64,000 bases of DNA. Origin: AC-32 sp963765785 (GTDB taxonomy: Bacteria > Actinomycetota > Thermoleophilia > Gaiellales > Gaiellaceae). The notes under the pieces were generated by a model. The model ran no database searches. It saw only the letters and a program-made list of their open reading frames with translations, and was not told where the DNA came from. The DNA is taken from assembly GCA_963765785.1 (NCBI GenBank), contig CAVXXW010000019.1, positions 248,001 to 312,000 of the forward strand, read 5' to 3'. The position numbers and the translations under genes are program-made. Positions 7,774 through 17,300 of the stretch are shown piece by piece. Numbering within the stretch: the stretch's first letter is position 1; each line of letters opens with the position of its first letter.

Positions 7774-7937
7774 AGAGGCCTTTCCCATCGAAGCCTTGTG
7801 CTCCCGGCCCCCGCTGCGCGGCGCGTGAGCGGCGTCCTCGGGTGCACCCGTAGCCTCCGGCTGCGAATGCACCCTGCGTCCTTGTCACGCGCCACCCATC
7901 GCGAGCCGGAAGCGAAGCGTCAATGAGAAAGGCCTCT
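7774..7937. repeat. 164-bp imperfect palindrome (foldback element)
   Basis: The ends AGAGGCCTTTC (7774-7784) and GAAAGGCCTCT (7927-7937) are perfect 11-bp inverted repeats, and the similarity continues inward. GCTCCCGGC faces GCCGGAAGC, GGCGCGTGA faces TCACGCGCC, GGGTGCA faces TGCACCC, and GTAGCC-TCC-GGCTGC forms the central loop. The whole intergenic region therefore folds into one long interrupted hairpin. It ends exactly where the acpS -10 box begins. It could be a miniature inverted-repeat element, a structured RNA or a bidirectional terminator. I see no clear target duplication. Confidence 0.75.
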
Positions 7938-7942
7938 AGGCT
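7937..7942 (+). promoter_or_regulatory. -10 element TAGGCT for acpS
   Basis: TAGGCT is followed by exactly 7 nt and then ATG 7950, which places transcription start at or next to the start codon. Confidence 0.55.
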
Positions 7943-7949
7943 GTCGCCC

Positions 7950-8303
7950 ATGCGAGTGGGCGTCGACCTGATCGAGATCCCGCGCATCGAGCGGGCGCTC
8001 GCGCGCTATCCCGGCTTCCGCGAGCGCTGCTTCACGGAAGCGGAGCGGGCTTACTGCGACTCGAAGCCGAACCCGCCGCAGCACTACGCCGCGCGCTTCG
8101 CCGGCAAGGAGGCGGTCGGCAAGGCGCTCGGCTCGGGCGTCCGCTTCACCTGGCGCGAGATCGAGATCGCCGGCCGGCCGAAGCCGGGCGTGAAGCTGTC
8201 CGGCTCGACGAAGGCCTGGGCCGAGCGCGTCGGCGCCGGGCGGATCGAGCTCTCGATGACGCACTCGCGCGAGCTCGCCCAGGCGGTGTGCCTGATCGAA
8301 TGA
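7950..8303 (+). CDS. acpS: Holo-[acyl-carrier-protein] synthase
   Basis: Transfers 4'-phosphopantetheine from CoA to acyl carrier protein for fatty-acid synthesis. At 117 residues it has the normal AcpS length. The metal site VGVDLIEIPRIE lies at residues 3-14, and FAGKEAVGKALG carries the second conserved Glu and Lys; the end has ELSMTHSRELAQAV. ATG 7950 is chosen because it gives the conserved N-terminus and follows TAGGCT by 7 nt. Its stop overlaps the nnr start (ATGA), starting a tightly coupled run nnr-alr-CCA-type gene-methyltransferase. Confidence 0.93.
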   Translation: MRVGVDLIEIPRIERALARYPGFRERCFTEAERAYCDSKPNPPQHYAARFAGKEAVGKALGSGVRFTWREIEIAGRPKPGVKLSGSTKAWAERVGAGRIELSMTHSRELAQAVCLIE

Positions 8304-9676
8304 GCTTCGAGCCGCTCTACACGGCCGAGGAGATGAAGGCCGCCGAGGCCGGCCATGACGTCGACGAGCTGATGGCGCGCGCGGGGCGCGCGGTCGCGGA
8401 GGAGGCGATGCGCCGCTACCCGGACGCGGCGCGCTTCGTGGCGGTGTGCGGCGGCGGCGCGAACGGCGGCGACGGCCGGATCGCGGTCGAAGTGCTCGAC
8501 TCGGCCGGGAAGGCGGCACGCACGGCCGAGGACGCGCCGGTCGAGGAGGCCGACGTCGTGATCGACGCGCTCTTCGGCACCGGCTTCCACGGCGAGCCGC
8601 GTGAGGACGCGGCGCGCGCGATCCAGGCCATGAACGCGACGGGCAAGCCGATCGTGGCGGTCGACCTGCCCTCGGGCGTGAACGCCTCGACGGGCGAGAT
8701 AGCCGGCGCGTGCGTCGACGCGGCCGTGACGGTGACGATGCACGGCCCGAAGGTCGGCCTCGAGGTCGCGCCGGGCCGCTTCCACGCCGGCGAGGTGGTG
8801 GTCGCGGACATCGGCCTCACGCAGCGGCAGACGGCGCACAAGCTCGTGACTCCGGCGATCCTCGGGCAGGTCCCGCGCCGCCGGCCCGAGCAGAACAAGT
8901 ACACGGCCGGGACGGTGCTCCTCGTCGGCGGCTCGCGCGGCCTCACCGGCGCACCGTCGCTCGCGGCAGAGGCGGCGTTCCGCGCCGACGCCGGCTATGT
9001 AGCGGTCGCCGTGCCGGACTCGACGCTGCCGGTCTTCGAGCAGCGGCTGCTCGAGGCCGTGAAGCTGCCGTGCCCGGAGGAGGACGGGAAGATCTCGCCG
9101 CGCGCGATCGAGCCAATCGCAGAGTTCGCGGCGAAGGCCGGGTCGCTAGCGCTCGGCCCCGGGCTCGGGCGCGGCGAAGGCCCGCGTGAGGTGGTGCGGC
9201 GATTGCTCGAGGAGCTCGACCGGCCGGCCGTCGTGGACGCGGACGGCCTCCACGACCTCGAGCCGTTCAGCCGCTCGGCGCCGACCGTGCTCACGCCGCA
9301 CGAAGGCGAGCTCGCTCGGCTGCTCGGCGTGCAGTCGAGCTGGGTCGCGGCGCACCGGATCGAGGCGGTCAGGCGCGCTGCGGAGACGTTCAACTGCGTC
9401 TGCCTGCTCAAGGGCGCGGACACGCTCGTCGCCTCGCCGGGCGAGGAGGGCGTGCTCGTCGTCGCCCTCGGCACGCCCGCGCTGGCGACCGCCGGCAGCG
9501 GCGACGTGCTGACGGGGATCGTGGCGGCCTTCCTGGCCAAGAAGCTGGACGCCAGGACGGCTGCGGCCGCAGCGGCGGCGGCGCAGCAGCTGGCGTCGAG
9601 GACGATCCCGCAGGCCGGCGCGGTCGCGAGCGACGTGATCGGCGCGCTGCCGCTGGTGCTCGATGCACCGGTCTGA
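8300..9676 (+). CDS. nnr: Bifunctional NAD(P)H-hydrate epimerase/dehydratase
   Basis: A 458-residue repair enzyme for damaged NAD(P)H. The N-terminal YjeF epimerase domain (about 1-205) carries GGGANGGDGR and the GTGFHGEP region. The C-terminal ADP/ATP-dependent dehydratase domain (about 220-455) has the ribokinase-like motifs ALGPGLGRGEG, VVDADGL and TAGSGDVLTG. The epimerase part looks shorter than in E. coli Nnr because the early helices are reduced. It starts at ATG 8300, overlapping the acpS stop by 4 bases, and ends inside the first codons of alr. Confidence 0.92.
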   Translation: MSFEPLYTAEEMKAAEAGHDVDELMARAGRAVAEEAMRRYPDAARFVAVCGGGANGGDGRIAVEVLDSAGKAARTAEDAPVEEADVVIDALFGTGFHGEPREDAARAIQAMNATGKPIVAVDLPSGVNASTGEIAGACVDAAVTVTMHGPKVGLEVAPGRFHAGEVVVADIGLTQRQTAHKLVTPAILGQVPRRRPEQNKYTAGTVLLVGGSRGLTGAPSLAAEAAFRADAGYVAVAVPDSTLPVFEQRLLEAVKLPCPEEDGKISPRAIEPIAEFAAKAGSLALGPGLGRGEGPREVVRRLLEELDRPAVVDADGLHDLEPFSRSAPTVLTPHEGELARLLGVQSSWVAAHRIEAVRRAAETFNCVCLLKGADTLVASPGEEGVLVVALGTPALATAGSGDVLTGIVAAFLAKKLDARTAAAAAAAAQQLASRTIPQAGAVASDVIGALPLVLDAPV

Positions 9677-10685
9677 GCTGACGGTCGACCTCGGCGCCGT
9701 GCGGCGCAACGCCAGGACGCTCCTGCGGGCGCTCGACGGTGCACAGCTCTGGGCGGTCGTCAAGGCGAACGCCTACGGCCACGGCGCGGTCGACGTTGCG
9801 GGCGCCGTGCTCGATGAGGGCGCGGGCGCGCTGTGCGTGGCGACGGTCGCGGAAGGGCTCGAGCTCCGCTCGGAGTTCGGGCTCGCGCGGATCGTGGTGA
9901 TGGGCCCGACCTCGTCGAGCCGCGAGATCGCCGAGGCGCGGGAGGCCCGGCTCGAGCTCGCGTGGTGGGACGCGGAGCTGCCCGAGGGCGTGCGCGTGCA
10001 CCTCAAGCTCGACACGGGGATGGGCCGCTGGGGCCTGTCGGAGCTGCCGAGCCTCGGCCCGGACGTCGTCGGGCTGATGTCCCACCTCGCCACGGCCGAC
10101 TCCGACCCGGCCTTCGCCGAGGAGCAAGTCGAGCGGTTCCGGGCGGCAACCGGGCCCTACGCCGACCTGATGCGCCACGTCGCCAACAGCGCAGCGGCCC
10201 TGCGCCTGCCTTCGGCGCGGTTCGACGCGGCCCGCTGCGGCGTCGCGCTCTACGGCCTCTCGCCGTTCGGCGAGGACCCCGCGGCGGACGGGCTCGAGCC
10301 CGCGCTCTCGTGGCGCAGCTACCTCGCGCAGGTCAAGCGCCTCGAGCCCGGCCAGAGCACGGGCTATGGCAGGCGCTTCATGGCGGAGCGGCCGACCTGG
10401 ATCGGGGTCGTCCCCGTCGGCTACGGCGATGGCTTCCGCCGCGACCTGACCGGCACCGAGGTCCGCGTGAGCGGCGAGCCGCGGCGCGTGGTCGGCGTCG
10501 TCTCGATGGACGCGTTCGCGGTCGAGCTCGAGGGCGAGCAGCCGGCCGGCGCGCCGGTGACGATCCTCGGCCACGGCGTTCTCGCCGAGGCGCACGCGCG
10601 CGTCGCGGACACGATCAACTACGAGCTGACCTGCGGGATCAACCCTGACACCCGCCGCGCCCGCCGGGTCGTCGTCGATGCGTGA
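9663..10685 (+). CDS. alr: Alanine racemase
   Basis: PLP enzyme that makes D-alanine for peptidoglycan. The PLP lysine lies in VVKANAYGHGA near residue 36. The catalytic tyrosine lies in STGYGRRF of the C-terminal beta domain, and VPVGYGDGF and RCGVALYGLSP are also conserved. At 340 residues it is at the short end of the family (about 360-380); the shortening is in loops of the TIM barrel, not in catalytic parts. It overlaps the nnr end by 14 bases. The acpS-nnr-alr order is conserved in many actinobacteria. Confidence 0.93.
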   Translation: MHRSELTVDLGAVRRNARTLLRALDGAQLWAVVKANAYGHGAVDVAGAVLDEGAGALCVATVAEGLELRSEFGLARIVVMGPTSSSREIAEAREARLELAWWDAELPEGVRVHLKLDTGMGRWGLSELPSLGPDVVGLMSHLATADSDPAFAEEQVERFRAATGPYADLMRHVANSAAALRLPSARFDAARCGVALYGLSPFGEDPAADGLEPALSWRSYLAQVKRLEPGQSTGYGRRFMAERPTWIGVVPVGYGDGFRRDLTGTEVRVSGEPRRVVGVVSMDAFAVELEGEQPAGAPVTILGHGVLAEAHARVADTINYELTCGINPDTRRARRVVVDA

Positions 10686-11712
10686 GCTCATTGAAGAGCT
10701 GTTCGCCGGCGACGACGCGTGGATCGTCGGCGGCGCCGTGCGCGACCGGGCGCTCGACCGGCCGCTGCTCGACCTCGACGTGGCGCTCCGCGAGCCGGAG
10801 CAGGCCGCGCGGAGGCTCGCGAGGCGCGTCGGCGGCGTGCCCTTCCTGCTCTCGGAGCGGCACGGCGCGTGGCGCGTCGTGCTCGAGGACGGGCGGACGG
10901 TCGACTTCACCCCGCTCCCGGGCTCGATCGAGGAGGACCTCGCCAAGCGCGACTTCGCGATCAACGCGATCGCCGAGCGGGTCGGCAGCGACCAGACGGT
11001 CGATCCATACGACGGGCTCGGCGACCTCGCCGCCGGCCGCATCGCCGCGATCAACGAGGAGGTCTTCCGTGACGACCCGCTGCGCCTGCTGCGGGCCGTG
11101 CGCCTCGAGGCCGAGCTGGAGCGCTTCCGAATCGTGCCCGAGACCGAGGAGCTGATCCGCCGCGACGCCGCGCTCGTCGCGGAGCCCGCGGGCGAGCGAG
11201 TGCTGGCGGAGCTGCTGCGGCTCTCGCCGAACGGGTACCGGCGACTCGACGAGCTCGGGCTGCTGGCGCCGCTCGGAGGCTCGGTCGACGGGCGGCTCGA
11301 GCGCTGGGATTCGCCGGAGTACCGGCTCGCGGCCGTCTTCGGCGATCGGCTGCGAACGCTCCCCGTCTCGAACGAGCTCCGGCGCTTCGAGGCCGCGCTG
11401 CGCCGCGCGGAGCCGCCGGGAGACGACGCCCGCTCGATCCACCGCTTCCGCCGCGCGACCGAGCCGTGGGCGCTCGAGGCGCTCGCATTCGTCGATGCGC
11501 TCGAGCTGAGGGACGCGGTCGAGGAGGCACGCAGCTCGGACCCGCGCGAGCCTCTCGTCCGCGGCGACGAGCTCGGCCTGGCGCCCGGCCCCGAGATCGG
11601 GCGCCTCCTGTCGGAGATCGACGAGGAGCGGGCGGCCGGTACGATCGCCAGCAGGGAGGACGCGCTCGACTATGCACGACGCCACGCAGGAACGGTTCGC
11701 GAAGACGGCTGA
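10678..11712 (+). CDS. CCA-adding/poly(A) polymerase-type nucleotidyltransferase
   Basis: A 344-residue class II nucleotidyltransferase of the tRNA CCA-adding family. The head domain has the IVGGAVRD motif, the metal-binding DLDVAL, and EEDLAKRDFAINAIA followed by DPYDGLGDLAAGRIAA and RDDPLRLLRAVR. The C-terminal tRNA-binding half is shorter and more divergent than in typical bacterial CCA enzymes (about 400 or more residues), so it could also be an A-adding partner enzyme. It starts 8 bases before the end of alr and its end overlaps the methyltransferase start by 41 bases, so the genes are translationally coupled. Confidence 0.8.
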   Translation: MRELIEELFAGDDAWIVGGAVRDRALDRPLLDLDVALREPEQAARRLARRVGGVPFLLSERHGAWRVVLEDGRTVDFTPLPGSIEEDLAKRDFAINAIAERVGSDQTVDPYDGLGDLAAGRIAAINEEVFRDDPLRLLRAVRLEAELERFRIVPETEELIRRDAALVAEPAGERVLAELLRLSPNGYRRLDELGLLAPLGGSVDGRLERWDSPEYRLAAVFGDRLRTLPVSNELRRFEAALRRAEPPGDDARSIHRFRRATEPWALEALAFVDALELRDAVEEARSSDPREPLVRGDELGLAPGPEIGRLLSEIDEERAAGTIASREDALDYARRHAGTVREDG

Positions 11713-12373
11713 GCGGCTCGCCGCGCTGCAGGACGCGCGCGCGGCCGAGCTCGAGCAGAAGGTGCTGGGGTTCGTCTCGCCGACCGGCGACGAACGCGCC
11801 CTCGACTCGGGCAGCGGCGCCGGCGCGCTCGCGCTCGCGCTCGCGCCGCACGTCCGCGAAGTGGTCGCCGTGGACCTCGTGCCGGAGCTGCTCGAGCAGG
11901 GAAGGCGCCGGGGCGAACGGTTCCCGAACGTCGAGTTCGTCGAGGCCGATGTCACGAGCCTGCCGTTCGAGCTCGGCTCCTTCGACCTCGCGGGCTCCCT
12001 GCGGACCCTGCATCACGTGGCGCGGCCGGAGCTCGCCGTCGCGGAGCTCGCTCGCGTCACGCGAGTGGGCGGCAGGTTGCTGGTCGTCGACCAGCTCGCG
12101 CCGGTCGATCCCGCCGCGGCGGCGCAGCTGAACGCCTTCGAGCGGGCGCGCGACCCCTCGACCGCGCGGGTGCTTGCCGACGTCGACCTCCGCGGCCTGT
12201 TCGAGTCGAACGGGCTCGTGCTCTTGCGCAGCGAGGAGGAGCGCGAGCCGCGCGACCTCGACGCCTACCTCGAGCTCGCCGCCTGCGAAGGCGACGAGCG
12301 CAAGCGCGCCGAGGCGCTCGCCCCGGTTGGCTATACCGCCGAGCTCGGCTGGTACCTCCTAGAGAAGCGCTAA
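11672..12373 (+). CDS. Class I SAM-dependent methyltransferase
   Basis: A 233-residue Rossmann-fold methyltransferase of the UbiE/Methyltransf_11 type. Motif I is ALDSGSGAGALALALA (the first Gly of the usual GxGxG is replaced by Ser), motif II AVDLVPELLEQG, motif III FVEADVTSLPF, and the post-core hinge SLRTLHHVARPELAV. The substrate is unknown. It starts inside the end of the preceding nucleotidyltransferase gene and is the last gene of the acpS run. The gene ends 4 bases before a convergent thioredoxin-fold gene. Confidence 0.8.
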   Translation: MHDATQERFAKTAERLAALQDARAAELEQKVLGFVSPTGDERALDSGSGAGALALALAPHVREVVAVDLVPELLEQGRRRGERFPNVEFVEADVTSLPFELGSFDLAGSLRTLHHVARPELAVAELARVTRVGGRLLVVDQLAPVDPAAAAQLNAFERARDPSTARVLADVDLRGLFESNGLVLLRSEEEREPRDLDAYLELAACEGDERKRAEALAPVGYTAELGWYLLEKR

Positions 12374-12377
12374 GCCC

Positions 12378-12905
12378 TCAGCGCCACTTCATCGTGCACC
12401 CGACGGGCGGCGTCTCCGCCACCGGCGGATCCTGCCCGGACAGCACGGCATCGAGCGCGTCGCGCAGGTACCGCTGCGAAACCGACGTCTCGTCGCGGCT
12501 GTCGTCGATCGCGCCGTGGTAGCGCAGCCGGCGGTCGCCGTCGTAGAGGAAGACCTCGGGCGTGCGCTCCGACTCGAGCGCCTTCGCGACGGCCTGCGGC
12601 TCGTCGTAGAGGTAATCGAACGCGAAGCCCTGCGCCTGCGACCGCTTCTGCATCTCCTCGAACGAGTCCTCGGGATACGTGTCTGCGTCGTTCGAGTTCA
12701 CGGCGACGACGCGCACGCCGCGGCCGGCGTAGTCGCTCGCGATCGCGGAGAGCCGGCCCTCCCAGGCCTGCACGTACGGGCAGTGGTTGCACGACTGCAC
12801 GAGCACGAGCACGTCGGCATCGGCGTACGAGTCGAGCGAGTGGTCCTGCCCGTCGACGCCGGGCAGGTCAAACTGCGGAGCCTCGGCTCCGAGAGCGGTG
12901 CTCAT
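12378..12905 (-). CDS. Thioredoxin-fold/peroxiredoxin-like protein (redoxin)
   Basis: A 175-residue cytoplasmic protein of the AhpC/TSA-Redoxin superfamily. The start APQFDLPGVDGQDHSL is typical of peroxiredoxins. The redox centre is SCNHCPYV, with two cysteines as CxxC and the adjacent cis-Pro in ERTPEVFLYD. A CNHCP motif with no resolving partner elsewhere is typical of a subgroup of thioredoxin-like proteins of unknown partner. Its ATG overlaps the stop of the upstream 100-residue thioredoxin-like gene (ATGA), so the pair is coupled. Confidence 0.8.
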   Translation of the reverse strand: MSTALGAEAPQFDLPGVDGQDHSLDSYADADVLVLVQSCNHCPYVQAWEGRLSAIASDYAGRGVRVVAVNSNDADTYPEDSFEEMQKRSQAQGFAFDYLYDEPQAVAKALESERTPEVFLYDGDRRLRYHGAIDDSRDETSVSQRYLRDALDAVLSGQDPPVAETPPVGCTMKWR

Positions 12906-13204
12906 GCAAGCGCCTCCTCGAGTTGCTCACGGGAAGGGACGGGCGAGACGCGCCCGTCCGGCAGGTAATAGATGCGGCAGGTCAGCGCCGGGCGTGCGCC
13001 GGCGCCGGCGGGATCAACGTCGCGCCCGTCGACGCGGATCGTCGGCGACCCGGGGAAGGCCAGTTCGTCTGCCTCCTCCTGCGTCAGCACCTCGCGCTCG
13101 ACGACATCGGCATGGACGCCGCGCTCCGCCAGGATTTCGCGGAGCAGCTCGCGGGCCTCGGGGTGGGACGGACAGTCGCGCCAGAACAGGAAGTCGATCC
13201 GCAC
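12902..13204 (-). CDS. Small thioredoxin-fold protein
   Basis: A 100-residue protein beginning MRIDFLFWRDCPSHPEARELL. The single cysteine in WRDCPSH sits where the first redox cysteine of a thioredoxin fold would be, and FPGSPTIRVDG carries the cis-proline strand. This resembles small glutaredoxin/thioredoxin-like proteins associated with mercury or organic thiol genes; the exact function is unknown. The GTG start is preceded by TAACCT 6 nt upstream, overlapping the MarR stop, so it may have its own leaderless promoter as well as reading on from MarR. Confidence 0.75.
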   Translation of the reverse strand: MRIDFLFWRDCPSHPEARELLREILAERGVHADVVEREVLTQEEADELAFPGSPTIRVDGRDVDPAGAGARPALTCRIYYLPDGRVSPVPSREQLEEALA

Positions 13205-13210
13205 GCCGCC

Positions 13211-13216
13211 AGGTTA
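13211..13216 (-). promoter_or_regulatory. -10 element TAACCT before the small thioredoxin-like gene
   Basis: TAACCT on the minus strand, 6 nt before GTG 13204 and overlapping the stop codon of the MarR gene. Confidence 0.4.
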
Positions 13217-13621
13217 GGCGACGACGTCCAGGTGGGCGAAGGCCTGCCGGAGCGCGCTCCGCTCGGCCGAGTTGCTGGTGAAGGACTCCGCCAGGCGCCG
13301 CTCGCCCTCGGGCGTCAGGCGGAGGTGTGCGATCCGCCCGTCGTCGCTCGAGCGCTCGCGCTCGACGAGACCGGTCTCCTCGGCGCGGCCGACGAGCTCG
13401 GTGACGGTGCTCTGAGCCAGCTGCAGACGCTCGGCCAGCTCCGTAACCGTGGACTGCTGGCTCCCGTCGGGAGCGCCTTTGATCATCAGCAGCAGCAGGT
13501 ACCGCTGCGGCGTGAGGCCGGCCCCGCGCGCGTTGCGCTCGGAGATGCGCATGAACCGGCGCAGCGCCGAGCGAAACTCGGCGACAGCGACGACGTCCGC
13601 GGCGGCAGGCGCGTCGGCCAT
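13214..13621 (-). CDS. MarR-family transcriptional regulator
   Basis: A 135-residue winged-helix regulator. The helix-turn-helix spans STVTELAERLQLAQSTVTEL, followed by the recognition/wing segment RERSSDDGRIAHLRLTPEGE with the family-typical D-x-R. I start it at ATG 13621 (N-terminus ADAPAAADVV), preceded by TAGGAT 5 nt upstream. The thioredoxin-fold genes lie downstream on the same strand and are plausible targets, suggesting a thiol- or oxidant-responsive role by analogy with OhrR-like members, although no sensing cysteine is visible here. Confidence 0.85.
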   Translation of the reverse strand: MADAPAAADVVAVAEFRSALRRFMRISERNARGAGLTPQRYLLLLMIKGAPDGSQQSTVTELAERLQLAQSTVTELVGRAEETGLVERERSSDDGRIAHLRLTPEGERRLAESFTSNSAERSALRQAFAHLDVVA

Positions 13622-13626
13622 GGTGC

Positions 13627-13632
13627 ATCCTA
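13627..13632 (-). promoter_or_regulatory. -10 element TAGGAT before the MarR gene
   Basis: TAGGAT on the minus strand lies 5 nt before ATG 13621, within the 8-base gap after the SDR gene; no ribosome site is visible. Confidence 0.45.
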
Positions 13633-14385
13633 GTCCCCCGCCGGGCGGATGCCACGTCCTGCGAGCTTCCGCACGAGCCGCGGCGCGAGCGTCTGGGCGA
13701 GCGGCGCGATCCGGTACCAGCGCGGCACGAAGATCTCCGCCCGGTCGCGGTCGATCGCCGAGAGCACGCGCTCGGCGACGAGCTCCGGCTCGACCACGAG
13801 CGTCCCGAGGCGCGGGCCGAATCTCCTGCGCTGCGGAAACCCCTCGGTCTCCACGAAACCGGGCAGGATCGTGTGGACGCGCACGCCGCGCGGCCGCAGC
13901 TCGGCGGAGATGGAGCGCGAGAAGGCGAGCTGGGCGTGCTTCGAGGCGCTGTACGGGCCGCCGGACCCGGTCGCCACCGTGCCGGCGACCGAGACGATGT
14001 TGACAACGTCCGAGGGCGCGGCTGCCTCGAGCGCGGGCAGGAACGCGCGCACGCACCAGGCGCCGCCGAGGTAGTTGGTGCGCGTCACCTCCTCGATCCG
14101 CTCGGGCGTCGAGCTGAGGAAGGTGCCGCGGCCCGGGATGCCGGCGTTGTTCACGAGCAGCGAGACGCGCGGGTGGCGCTCGACCACCGCGGCGGCGACT
14201 CGGTCGACGGCCTCGCGGTCGCCGACGTCGCAGAGCTCCCACTCGGCGCCGAGCTCCTCGGCGAGCGGCCGCAGGCGCTCCTGGCGCCGCGCGAGCAGCA
14301 CGAGTTCCCAGCCGTGCCCGCGCAGGGCTCTCGCGATTGCGGCGCCGATCCCGCTCGAGCCGCCGGTGACGACGGCTAGCGGCAC
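13630..14385 (-). CDS. Short-chain dehydrogenase/reductase
   Basis: A 251-residue classical SDR. The cofactor motif TGGSSGIG is at residues 7-14, NNAG at about 83-86, the catalytic Ser in IVSVAGTVA, and YSASK with the catalytic Tyr and Lys. The start codon is GTG. A downstream extension with two basic helices (LAPRLVRKLAGRG) suggests membrane association, as in DltE/YdfG-like SDRs of lipid metabolism. Its first 10 bases overlap the end of the upstream subtilase gene on the same strand, so the two may be coupled. Substrate unknown. Confidence 0.85.
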   Translation of the reverse strand: MPLAVVTGGSSGIGAAIARALRGHGWELVLLARRQERLRPLAEELGAEWELCDVGDREAVDRVAAAVVERHPRVSLLVNNAGIPGRGTFLSSTPERIEEVTRTNYLGGAWCVRAFLPALEAAAPSDVVNIVSVAGTVATGSGGPYSASKHAQLAFSRSISAELRPRGVRVHTILPGFVETEGFPQRRRFGPRLGTLVVEPELVAERVLSAIDRDRAEIFVPRWYRIAPLAQTLAPRLVRKLAGRGIRPAGD

Positions 14386-17300
14386 ACGCGCGCGACGCGG
14401 GTCGCGGCGGCTCTCGCGCCGCGCCGGTCACTCACGACCACCCGCAGCACGTGACGGCCGCGCTTCGCCTTCGCGGTGCGCCACTGCAGCGAGAAGAGAC
14501 CCTCGCTGCCGTGCGTGACCGTCCCGAGCCTCCGCTTGCCGTCGAAGAACTTCACCGAGCGCACGCCGTGCGACGCGCCGGCGATCACGAACAGCGGCTC
14601 GGTCTTCGCGACGCATGCCTTCGGCCGCGGCAGGAGCCACGTCAGGGTCGGCCGCGCGACCGCCCGCAGCCGCACGGAGCGGAAGTCGGTGTTCGGGAGG
14701 ATGTTCCCGGCTTGGTCGATGTTCTTCGACTCCTGGTAGTCCGAGGCGACGGCGATCAGCGGCGTCCGGCCGAGCGTGATCTTCGGCGCGCCGTCGAGCG
14801 GCCACAGGATCAGGCCGGTGACGGGGTCGTAGAGGGCAGCGAGCAGGAGCGTGTTCTTGTAGCCGATCACCAGCGACAGCGGGTCGACGCCCGAGCCGCG
14901 GTCGGTCGCCACGGCAGCTAGCAGCGGCCGGCCCGGCGTCACGACCTTCGTCAGGAAGCTGAACCGCGGCGGCGTGACGTCGTTCTGCCACGAGTGCAGC
15001 AGGTAGGCCCCGCGCAGCGGCTCGTCCGTGTACGGGTCGGCGCGCGAGTCGACCGAGACGAAGTAACGGCCCTCGTGCGGGAAGTCGACCGCGGCGGCCT
15101 GGTTGTCGAACTGGTACTCGAAGGTCAGGCCGTTGACGTTCAGCGGCGTGCCCGGGTAGCCCTGGACGTCGTTCTCGTTCAGCGAGCCGAGGAACCACGG
15201 CTCGACGAGGGCGTTCGGCGCCGACGCCACCACCGCCACGCCGGCGTTGGCGACGTGCTCGCTGACACGCACCGTGTAGACGTGCTCGGCGCCATTCTCG
15301 TCGAACGGCTTGCCCGTGTAGTCCGGCGGCGGGCCGAAGGGCCACAGCGGGAAGCGGTACTCGCTGACGTAGCTCGTGCCCTTGCTCGTGTCGCCGAGCT
15401 GGTACGGCTTGATCGTGACGCGCGGGGCCCGGCCGACCTGCGGATCCTGCAGCGAGAAGTAGTACGGGACGCGGATCTGGTCGCTGCCGCGCGTGAGGAC
15501 GACGAAGCCGTAGTCGTCGCCGGTAGGCGCGCCGTTCGAGCCCGTCGCGACGATCGGCAGGTCGACCGTCCCGCCGGGCGAGATCGTCACGGACGACGTC
15601 GCCGGCGCGATCGACGAGCCTGCGGTCGCGGCCTGGGGCTGCACGGCGACGTTCCACGTGCCGCCGCCGGTACCGGCGTCGGTCAGCGAGAGCAGCAGCG
15701 GCTTGCGCGCGGCGCGGCCGTTGACGTTCAGGTATCCGAACGAGAGCGACGACGGCTCCGCGAAGAGCTTCGGGTCGTTCGCCGCGGCGACGTCGATCAG
15801 CCCGCCGCCCTCGAGCAGTACCGACGCCTCCTTCGTCCGCGCGGTGTCGCCCCACGCCGGCTGCGCCGAGGTCATCAGCGCCGACTTGACCTCCTCGGGC
15901 GTCCACGCCGGATGCTGCTGCAACAGCAGGGCCGCCGCGCCCGAGACGTGCGGTGCGGCCATGCTGGTGCCGTCGAGGACGATGAAGTTGTCGCCCGCGG
16001 CGCCCTTGACGCTCGAGGAGAGGATGTTCTCGCCCGGCGCGGCGACGTCCGGCTTCAAGAGGTGGTCGAAGTTCGTCGGGCCGGCGGACGAGAAGCTCGT
16101 GATGACTCCGCTGCGGCCGGTCTGGATCTCCTTAGGGTCGCTGACCGCGGTCGCCGCGAAGGTCGTGCGGCCGGCGTGCGCAGCCAGGTATGCCCGCAGG
16201 TTCGCCCCGTCGAGGTCGCTGATCATCCCGCCCGGCAAGGCGAGCTGGAGCGGGATGAAATTCGCCTCGCCGGCGCGGTTGTCGACCACGATGATTCCGG
16301 TGCCGCCCGCCTGGCGCACGCGCTCGACCTTCGAGGCGAACGTGCAGCTGCCGCGGGAGACGAGCGCGACCATCCCGCTCAGCGAGCCGGACGGCAGCGA
16401 GGTGAAGCGCGGGTCGTTCGGGTCGAAGCCCGGCGGCGAGCACAGGTGGCGCTCGACCGGCTGGCCGTTCGTGCCCTGGATCGTGCCGACGTCGACCAGC
16501 GTCTGGCCCGCGACCCACGAGGCCGGCACGTCGACGTTGTAGGAGAACGGAATCTGCTGCAGGCTCGCGGGCGCGCCCGGCCCGGTGACCTGAAGCTCGG
16601 AGCCGAACACGTGCAGGTTCGAGACCGCCGCGACCGAGATTGCCGCCGGAGCGTTGCTCGGCGAGCCGACCGAGCCGAGGCCGAAGTCGTCGCGGTCGTT
16701 ACCGGCCGAGATGACCGGCACGACGCCCGCGTCGGCGACGTTGTCGAGCGCGTCAATCAGCGCGTCGCTGGACGGGTCGATCTCGGGGCCGCCGCCGGAG
16801 AAGTTGATCACGTCCATGCCGTCGTTCACGGCCGCCTCGAAGGCGAGCACGATCTCGGGCGTGAACGCGTCCAGGCCGCCGGTCGGCACGGGCACGTCGA
16901 AGACGCGGTAGTTGCCGATCTGCGCGCGTGGCGCGATGCCTGAGAGGCCGACCGTCTGCGGGTGCCCGGGGCCGAAGAGGCTGTTGCTGCCGGCAGGCGC
17001 CACCGTTCCGGCGTCGCCGGCCGCGATCCCGGCCACGTGGGTGCCGTGGAAGGAGTCCGTCGGATTCAGCGCAAGACGCCCCTGGCGCCCAGAGCCGGGC
17101 CCGGGGAACGCGCGGGCGACGATCACCTTCGGCGTCGTCCACTTCTTGCCGCCCTTGGGGAAGCCCGAGGGGTAGGTGAAGCCGGTCGGGTCGAAGTACG
17201 GGTTCGACTGGTCGACGCCGTCGTCGACGACGCCGATCTTGATCCCCTGGCCGCGGCCGCCCGTGTTGGCCCAGAAGGTGTCCGCGCGGATGACGGCCGG

